DNA of 40,924 nt from IMG/VR virus record IMGVR_UViG_3300007735_000726, positions 1-40,924 of that record, one strand, 5' to 3'. The translations under genes and the position numbers were made by a program. Under the pieces are notes generated by a model. That model searched no databases. It saw only the letters and a program-made list of their open reading frames with translations, and was not told where the DNA came from. Of the stretch, positions 35,677 through 40,924 are shown piece by piece; the stretch's first letter is position 1, and each line of letters starts with the position of its first letter. Source of the DNA: a virus.

Positions 35677-35698
35677 CGGGCGGTGTTACCCGCCCGCC
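35677..35698. repeat. GC hairpin between capsid and decoration genes
   Basis: GCGGGCGG and CCGCCCGC form a perfect 8-bp stem with a 6-base loop in the 55-base gap. There is no T-run on the minus-strand side. It probably stabilises the capsid mRNA or gives an RNA processing boundary. Confidence 0.5.
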
Positions 35699-35709
35699 CG
35701 GTGGAATGG

Positions 35710-37020
35710 TTAGCTGCGGGTTTCGACCGTGACGAACGGCGATTGCGTGTTGGAGCCTTTGAACGGGGTGATAGGCTTGCGCACCATCGCGTGGCCGTTG
35801 AAATCGACGGACCATTTGAACGTCATTTCGTCGTAGATGAAACGGACGTGCATGGACTGCGCCGACCGCACGCCGCCCTGCGAAATCGTCACGTATTTAG
35901 ACAGATTGGCAAGAACCACGTCGCCCGCGGTGCCGAGCGTTTCGGCCTGCTCCACGATGATGACCGGGTAGCCGAACAGCGTGCCGAAGTACGGGGAGCC
36001 GGCGGCGTTGCCATTGGGCAGGAACACAGGCTGCTGGCCGACCGTCATCAGCGGCAACTGGCCGGTAACGTCACGGTTAATGAGCCACGCCACCTTGTCA
36101 CCCGGCTGCGCGTACAGGCGGGAAATCATCGAGGAGGCGTTTTCGATCACGAACGTAGCCGCCGTCTGCGCGGCCTTCTTCGTCACGGAGACGAGCAGCG
36201 AAGCGCCTTCGTAACTTTGCGTGGCAAAGCCGAGGCACTGGCCGACGCCGGTACCGCGCCAGATTTCATTGTCCTTCGTGAACGCCAGTTCGGAGCCGAA
36301 GGCATTCTCAAGGATGACCGAGGTGGCGGGAGCATTGCGCAACTGGCGATCAGTGACGTAGGCCAAGCCCTTCAGGGTTTCCAGCCGCAGATCGTGACGG
36401 GCAAACTTCGGCTTCGAGGAGGTCGGAGCGTCGGCTTCGGCGGTGCGGTACACGCGAACTCCGCCCCAGCGGGAGCCGGTGGCGCGGGAGGTTTCGTCGA
36501 TGTACGGCAACTCGATCCCGTCCGAGCCTTCGCCGATGGGAATATCGAAGCACAGCGGAGCGATCTTGCCCATTTCCGCGGCTTTCGCCAGCAGCGCCGT
36601 CGAGAATTCCGTGCCGATCATGTAGCCGCCCTCGCTGGGGACCGTCGAGTTCACACCCGAGGCCGCGAGGTTGGTTTCAAACAGGCGCTTGTCCACATGC
36701 CCGCCGAGGCCGTTGAACGAGCCGCCAGGGGACTGAGCGTAGGCGATGGCCGCGAGCTGTTCGCCGAAGTTGGCGAACGGACGCTTCGCTTCGTTGTCGC
36801 TGGTCACGCGGGCCGGTTCGCGCGTGGCGTTGGCCTTCGCCTTCGCTTCCAGCGCTTCGATAGCGGCGAGTTCCTGCTTAGCCTGATTCAGTTCGGCTTC
36901 CTTGGCGTCAACGGCGGCGAGATGCGTGACGGCATCGGCGGCGGCGTCGGTAGCCTTGAGCAACGCTTCGTATTCAGCCGTGGTTGCGGCCAGCTTCTCG
37001 ATGAGTAGCTTTTTCTTCAT
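35710..37020 (-). CDS. major capsid protein, HK97 fold, 436 aa
   Basis: The N-terminal ~100 residues are a coiled-coil scaffold (delta) domain (KKKLLIEKLAATTAEYEALL, AKEAELNQAKQELAAIEALE). The mature shell domain shows SEGGYMIGTEFSTALLAKAA, ITDRQ-like VTDRQLRNAP, the E-loop region with PYIDETSRATG, and LFGYPVIIVEQAETLG, the G-Y-P-V signature of HK97 capsids. The scaffold is presumably cut by the protease encoded next door, near the K/R-rich junction before FANFGEQLAAI. Confidence 0.95.
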   Translation of the reverse strand: MKKKLLIEKLAATTAEYEALLKATDAAADAVTHLAAVDAKEAELNQAKQELAAIEALEAKAKANATREPARVTSDNEAKRPFANFGEQLAAIAYAQSPGGSFNGLGGHVDKRLFETNLAASGVNSTVPSEGGYMIGTEFSTALLAKAAEMGKIAPLCFDIPIGEGSDGIELPYIDETSRATGSRWGGVRVYRTAEADAPTSSKPKFARHDLRLETLKGLAYVTDRQLRNAPATSVILENAFGSELAFTKDNEIWRGTGVGQCLGFATQSYEGASLLVSVTKKAAQTAATFVIENASSMISRLYAQPGDKVAWLINRDVTGQLPLMTVGQQPVFLPNGNAAGSPYFGTLFGYPVIIVEQAETLGTAGDVVLANLSKYVTISQGGVRSAQSMHVRFIYDEMTFKWSVDFNGHAMVRKPITPFKGSNTQSPFVTVETRS

Positions 37021-37061
37021 GTATGGCTCCTTCCGCCTTGCGGCGGTGGTCTGGTTTCTGG

Positions 37062-37694
37062 TTAGCGGCCAAGGACGCGGAAGCGCCGCTGCTTGATTTG
37101 CAGCGCGAGGCGTGCCTTCTGTTCGCTGTCATCTGCTTCGCTGGCCGCGCCAGTGGGTGCAGAGATGTCGAGGAGGAGTTCTGCCGGTACTTCCATGTGG
37201 CAGTCACTCAGAAATTGGGCTTGTGAGTCGGCACCGCGCGAAACTAATGACACATGGAACGGCTGCCACTTCATTGCTCGCAAGTGTGGAACGCCCTTTT
37301 CAATGCTTGGCGCTTTTGCTAGATCGCCAGTGATTCGCGCTCCCATAGAGACATTTGGTAACTTGCGCGCGTTGATATCGCCAATGATCCCAGCGAACTC
37401 TTGGCGGTCTGAAAATCGCACAAAAGCACGTCCATGAGCGCCAATAGACGCCCTCTCGATCACGCCTAGCGTGTGGTCAATGTCCTCAATATGGTCAATC
37501 ACAAACGGAGCCCGTCCACTGTTAAGCAGAGAAAGGTCAACGTCTTCAGGGTCCATTGAAAAGGACAAGTGGAACAACTTGCGGCCATCACTGCGCAGCA
37601 CGGGAGTGCCAGCGTAGAAGATAATTTCACGAACTTCCGGCGAGTCGGGTTGGGCGGCTAGTATTTGACCGCCAAATATATGATTGGTTTTCAC
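37062..37694 (-). CDS. HK97 prohead protease, 210 aa
   Basis: Contains APFVIDHIEDIDHTLGVIER (catalytic His in the DH segment) and NARKLPNVSMGARITGDLAK (catalytic Ser in VSMG), with the pattern of the S78 family. The C-terminal WQPFHVSLVSRGADSQAQFL is the usual E-SLV-A-D region. It cuts the capsid scaffold and itself. Its ATG overlaps the portal stop (ATGA). Confidence 0.9.
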   Translation of the reverse strand: MKTNHIFGGQILAAQPDSPEVREIIFYAGTPVLRSDGRKLFHLSFSMDPEDVDLSLLNSGRAPFVIDHIEDIDHTLGVIERASIGAHGRAFVRFSDRQEFAGIIGDINARKLPNVSMGARITGDLAKAPSIEKGVPHLRAMKWQPFHVSLVSRGADSQAQFLSDCHMEVPAELLLDISAPTGAASEADDSEQKARLALQIKQRRFRVLGR

Positions 37695-38923
37695 TGCGCC
37701 ACCGCCTTCTGTTGTTGCTGCCCGGCCATGGCCACCGGAATCATCGCTCCCTGCACCATGTACACTTCGCCGCCGTCGTAGGGGTTCATGTTTTCCCGCG
37801 CGCGGATCTCGTTGGCGTTGATTGCGCCGATATTACGGAGAGATGAGTAAAAAGCCGCGCGGCCAGCGCTATCACCGCGCATGAGTGCATCCAAATTGAA
37901 CTCGGCATGATAGATGGCCGCTTCGCGCGGCCCGAATAGCTGCATGTTGATACGCCGTTCGATGCGGGTACACTCGGGCCGAATGGTGTTAGTTGCCCAC
38001 TCAAGGCCCTGGTGTTCAATGTTGTTGTTCGTGGACCGGCTTAACTCGCCGATCATATGCAGCGGCACCCGGTACATACGGGCGATCTCTTCTACCTGAA
38101 ACTTCCGCAGTTCCAGGTACTGCATGTCGGTGTGGTTGATAGGGACGGTTTTCAGTTCCATCCCCTCTTCAAGAATGCCCAGCTTGCCAGCGTTGCGGAC
38201 GCCGCCGAAATGCTTCATGAAGTAGTTGAGGATTCCGTCCTTCGCCTTGTCTGAAAGCGTGTTCGGATGCGCGATGTAAGCCGGAGGTGCCGCGTTGTTG
38301 CGGAAGTACCGAGCGCCGTAGCTTTCGGCGTCGGCGGACAGTTCCAGCGATTGCCGCATGTAGGCGACTGGCGACATGCCCTTCAGCCGCTTGCGCCCGT
38401 CGTAGCCCATGCCGGGAATGTGAAGGATATCGCCTTGAACGTGGGTCTTTGTAGTGGCCCCATTGCGCTCCAGATAGACGATAAGCCCGGTCTGATCGTC
38501 GCGCCGCACGTCCATCTGCTCGGGGTCAAGCGGGATCAGTTCGGCGACGTTATTCCGCGCGTCGGTGAGGATCTGCGCGTAGGCGTTGCCGTCCGTGCAA
38601 AGGTTTTGCTCTACGATTTGCCAAAACTCGAAAGCCGACATGGCGTCATTCGGCGAGTCGTGCAGAATCCGATACAGCGGGTGAGCGCGCTCGACCGTGC
38701 GGCCATCTCCTTCGCGCCGATACACCTGACAGGGCAGGGAACCGATGGTTTCTGAGCGCAGGCGCACGCAAGCGTTAACTGCATTGATGCGGAGCGCACT
38801 GCTACCGCCATCGAACTGCGCCAACCATGACGCCGAGGGGACATTAACGGGCTGGTACCAGAACTCAGAATCGGGCGGTGGTGTCGCGCCAAGTTTCGTC
38901 AGTAGTCGTCCAAAAACGTTCAA
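37691..38923 (-). CDS. portal protein, HK97 family, 410 aa
   Basis: Typical portal motifs: AVNACVRLRSETIGSLPCQV, RREGDGRTVERAHPLYRILH, SPNDAMSAFEFWQIVEQNLC, then DILHIPGMGYDGRKRLKGMS and EEIARMYRVPLHMIGELSRS. The C-terminal part is helical, ending in Gln/Met-rich sequence. It forms the dodecameric DNA channel at one vertex. It overlaps the terminase by ATGA. Confidence 0.95.
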   Translation of the reverse strand: MNVFGRLLTKLGATPPPDSEFWYQPVNVPSASWLAQFDGGSSALRINAVNACVRLRSETIGSLPCQVYRREGDGRTVERAHPLYRILHDSPNDAMSAFEFWQIVEQNLCTDGNAYAQILTDARNNVAELIPLDPEQMDVRRDDQTGLIVYLERNGATTKTHVQGDILHIPGMGYDGRKRLKGMSPVAYMRQSLELSADAESYGARYFRNNAAPPAYIAHPNTLSDKAKDGILNYFMKHFGGVRNAGKLGILEEGMELKTVPINHTDMQYLELRKFQVEEIARMYRVPLHMIGELSRSTNNNIEHQGLEWATNTIRPECTRIERRINMQLFGPREAAIYHAEFNLDALMRGDSAGRAAFYSSLRNIGAINANEIRARENMNPYDGGEVYMVQGAMIPVAMAGQQQQKAVAQ

Positions 38924-40491
38924 ATTGGCGCTCCTCTCGTTTCCCAGATGGAAGTCGTTTTGGTGTTATGGGCGATGCCCACGGCCATCGTCACGGCGAC
39001 GGCTCCGTCAATGCGTTTTGAGTTCGTATTCCGGTTTGGCTTAACCAGCCGCATCATTCCGTACTCGGTCGATTTGACCGTGGCGCAATCAAAGCACCAG
39101 CGGGTAACCGGGTTGGACTCGTGCAGTAGTTTGCGGCTGTAGACCAGCCGCTCAACTTTTAGGCAAGGTTCGGTGAAGTTTGCCGGCGACTGCTTGAATG
39201 TCGCCAGCGGAATCTTTTCTTTCTCAAGACGCTGCGCCAACTCCTGAGCGAAAGCCGGGTCATATGCGAGAAGTGAGACTTCGTGGGTATGACACAGCGT
39301 CTTGATAGCTTGCTCCACCATGGCGAAGTCGGTAACATCGCCAGGGGTGAGAGAGATAAAACCGTCAGCGGCCCATTGTGCGTAGGGAACACCGTCACGC
39401 TTTGACTTGGCGTCGATCCCGTTTTCGGGGAGCCAGTACCACGTTCGGATGTAGTGTGTTTCTCCATCCACCCACACCAGTGAGAGCGCCGTTAAATCCT
39501 GCGACCGGGCAAGGTCGAGGGCCGCGTAGCACGGGAGGCCGGTGAGATCAGGAAAATCAGTCAGTTCGCAGGCGTCCCATTCGTGCATGGGAATCCACTG
39601 GGTTTCGGAGGAGGTCCACTGGTTGAGGTAAAGCCGCCGAAATTGATTCTGGAGTTGCGGGCGTGCCAGCGCCTCGCGGAACTCGTCTTCATAGTCAGCT
39701 AACGAATGGTGGCCGGTATCTAGCAGTGGAAGCGCCAACGGCCATAGCTTTGTATCGGTCCAGTCCGCATCGCTAGGGACTTCATAGATCAGCGGTAGAT
39801 AAGACTCATCCACCACCTCGCCGGATAGCACGCGCTTTGCGTACTCATACTCCCGGTAACAGATGCTTTCTTGGTCGAAACCTGCCGTAGTGACGATGAT
39901 CCGCAGCGGCTGTCGGCGGGACTTGCTGCCGGTGGTCAGCGCGGCGTATAGTTCCTGATGCGCCGGCCCCCAGGCGTGCAGCTCGTCGAAAATTACCATC
40001 GACGGGTTGTATCCGTGCTTGCGCTTTCCGTCCGATGACAGCACCCGAAAAATTGAGTGCGTTTCCTTGTGCCGGATCAGCTTTTTAGACGGCGTGAACT
40101 CGCAAAGGTCTGAGAGGTCGGCGTTTGAGCGGATCAAGTCGGACGCTGCGTCGAAGACAATGGCCGCTTGGTCGGTGTCCGTCGCTGCCGCGTAAATCTC
40201 CTGCTTCGGCTCGGGATTGAGAAAGAACTCGCAAACCGCTACCGCCGCCGCGCCTTGCGTCTTTGCTTGCTTGCGGCCCAGCGTCTGAAACACCTTACGG
40301 AACTGACGGGAGCCGTCCGCGCGCTTCCAGCCAAATACGTTGGCGATCAGCTTCCTGGTGTGCGGGAGGAGGACGAAGGGTTCAGGCCCACCGCTTTTGG
40401 TTGATTTCGTCAGCGTCAGCGTGCCGATCAGTGCTTCGGCTACCGCTACGGCCTCCGCGTCGAAAAAGCTATGCTGGTTGTCTCCTTGCAC
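38920..40491 (-). CDS. terminase large subunit, 523 aa
   Basis: The ATPase domain has a Walker-A-like loop LGRKQAKTQG (usually RKNGKS/T), a Walker B with catalytic Glu (MVIFDELHAWG) and a coupling motif (LRIIVTTAGFD). The nuclease domain shows ALDLARSQDLTALSLVWVDG, LLAYDPAFAQELAQRLEK and RIDGAVAVTMAVG, supplying the acidic metal-binding residues. It is of the HK97/phiC31 Terminase_1 type. It translocates and cuts DNA at the portal. It overlaps the small subunit by 23 bases. Confidence 0.95.
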   Translation of the reverse strand: MQGDNQHSFFDAEAVAVAEALIGTLTLTKSTKSGGPEPFVLLPHTRKLIANVFGWKRADGSRQFRKVFQTLGRKQAKTQGAAAVAVCEFFLNPEPKQEIYAAATDTDQAAIVFDAASDLIRSNADLSDLCEFTPSKKLIRHKETHSIFRVLSSDGKRKHGYNPSMVIFDELHAWGPAHQELYAALTTGSKSRRQPLRIIVTTAGFDQESICYREYEYAKRVLSGEVVDESYLPLIYEVPSDADWTDTKLWPLALPLLDTGHHSLADYEDEFREALARPQLQNQFRRLYLNQWTSSETQWIPMHEWDACELTDFPDLTGLPCYAALDLARSQDLTALSLVWVDGETHYIRTWYWLPENGIDAKSKRDGVPYAQWAADGFISLTPGDVTDFAMVEQAIKTLCHTHEVSLLAYDPAFAQELAQRLEKEKIPLATFKQSPANFTEPCLKVERLVYSRKLLHESNPVTRWCFDCATVKSTEYGMMRLVKPNRNTNSKRIDGAVAVTMAVGIAHNTKTTSIWETRGAPI

Positions 40492-40879
40492 GTTCGATAA
40501 TCGCCAGGGTCTTCGAGATGCCCTTGTGCTGTACGGTGTCTTTGATCCCGGCCCGCTGCCGGTTACGCGGCCCGATGTTTAGCTGGCTGCGTAGTTCATC
40601 GATTTGCCGGCCCCAGGCAAGCTTAGTGCGCCCGTCTGATTCGTTCCGCCGCTCGATCATGGCGTCTGCCAGTTCTGCGTATTGGTCGGCGTCCACCTGC
40701 CGGATCGCCACGCCCGCCGCTCGGTTCTCGGCGACAATCTTCTGGAACAGCTTCAACCGCTCTGACTTGCACCATGCGGGAGGCGTGATGTCTTCCTGAA
40801 TGGGCTCCGGGATGATGCCGCCGTTGGCGACCGTGCCGCGCTTAGAATCCGGTCGCGGCTGAAAGCCTCTTGCTCCCAT
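40469..40879 (-). CDS. terminase small subunit (P27 family), 136 aa
   Basis: Begins MGARGFQPRPDSKRGTVANG. PEPIQEDITPPAWCKSERLK, then LFQKIVAENRAAGVAIRQVD and ADQYAELADAMIERRNESDG, match the P27-family pattern (P.wL...a...w......l...G.lt..D...l...c). The small subunit recognises the packaging site, normally adjacent to its gene, which here means the last 45 bases of the window and the first bases at the other end. No strong ribosome binding site is seen. Confidence 0.85.
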   Translation of the reverse strand: MGARGFQPRPDSKRGTVANGGIIPEPIQEDITPPAWCKSERLKLFQKIVAENRAAGVAIRQVDADQYAELADAMIERRNESDGRTKLAWGRQIDELRSQLNIGPRNRQRAGIKDTVQHKGISKTLAIIERARRQPA

Positions 40880-40924
40880 ATTGATAAACCATTTTCAAAA
40901 AGTTGGGAAAATCTCGCGCGTGAG
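40880..40924. other. right terminus, possible packaging-site half
   Basis: 45 non-coding bases beyond the small terminase, ending with CTCGCGCGTGAG, an inverted repeat broken only by one G:T-type mismatch, right at the end (40913-40924). Joined to the 47 non-coding bases at the left end, they would give a 92-base gap between HNH and terminase genes, the usual place of cos. No direct terminal repeat is visible between the two ends. Confidence 0.4.

Noticed and set aside
35653-37008. 451-codon open frame on the plus strand opposite the capsid gene
   Set aside because: It is the mirror of the capsid reading frame in GC-rich DNA; its translation is Arg/Gly/His-rich without domain features, while the minus strand encodes a clear HK97 capsid.

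Overview
This window looks like one complete genome of a temperate, long-tailed (siphovirus-type) phage with an HK97-like head, given in its unintegrated form. Nearly all genes lie on the minus strand, so the biological order runs from high to low coordinates. It starts at the right end with the terminase small subunit (40879) and finishes at the left end with two HNH endonuclease genes. In HK97-like phages the HNH-to-terminase junction is where packaging cuts, so the window ends are probably at or near the packaging site. A tRNA-like 3' end next to the integrase, in the middle of the window, is the likely attP. An integrated prophage would be split there, so this is a virion or circular form. 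The DNA is GC-rich. The host is probably an acidobacterium (Solibacter/Bryobacter type), judged from memory of integrase N-termini and signal-peptide style; this is an inference.

Layout in transcription order. (1) 40879-31522, head and tail: small and large terminase, portal, prohead protease, major capsid, probable decoration protein, connector, head closure, gp10-like, DUF3168-like, two tail-tube paralogs, tail assembly chaperones made with a -1 frameshift, tape measure. (2) 29175-23301, tail tip and a 1336-residue fibre with a pectate-lyase-like domain. (3) 23230-19917, small secreted or membrane proteins, holin candidates, a metallophosphoesterase, a winged-helix protein and a HELLH zinc protein; this is the likely lysis region, but no endolysin is recognisable. 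(4) 19228-19954, three small plus-strand genes behind a near-consensus promoter. (5) 19184-15987, minus strand: a small protein, an 870-residue SGNH-hydrolase fibre and a secreted protein, ended by a hairpin terminator. (6) 15174-15917, a divergent pair of ribbon-helix-helix (RHH)-like proteins around a perfect 22-bp palindrome, the best candidate for the lysogeny switch. (7) 15177-11743, HTH protein, two ParB-fold proteins, excisionase-like protein and tyrosine integrase, then attP. (8) 11577-1024, early genes: tiny coupled ORFs, RecT, SSB, many small accessory genes, SNF2-type helicase, DNA methyltransferase, RusA resolvase, HicA-like protein, replication initiator. (9) Two HNH endonucleases.

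The initiator gene contains a phage lambda-like arrangement: five 42-bp direct repeats with dyad cores next to a 62-nt stretch with no G on the plus strand, so the origin probably lies inside the gene. The leader of this gene can form a long stem that buries a strong ribosome binding site. Most minus-strand genes overlap by ATGA or TAATG, indicating translational coupling. Many starts were moved inward from the longest ORF on that basis. No intergenic stretch exceeds 300 bases; the longest (about 130-190 bases) are described as sites.
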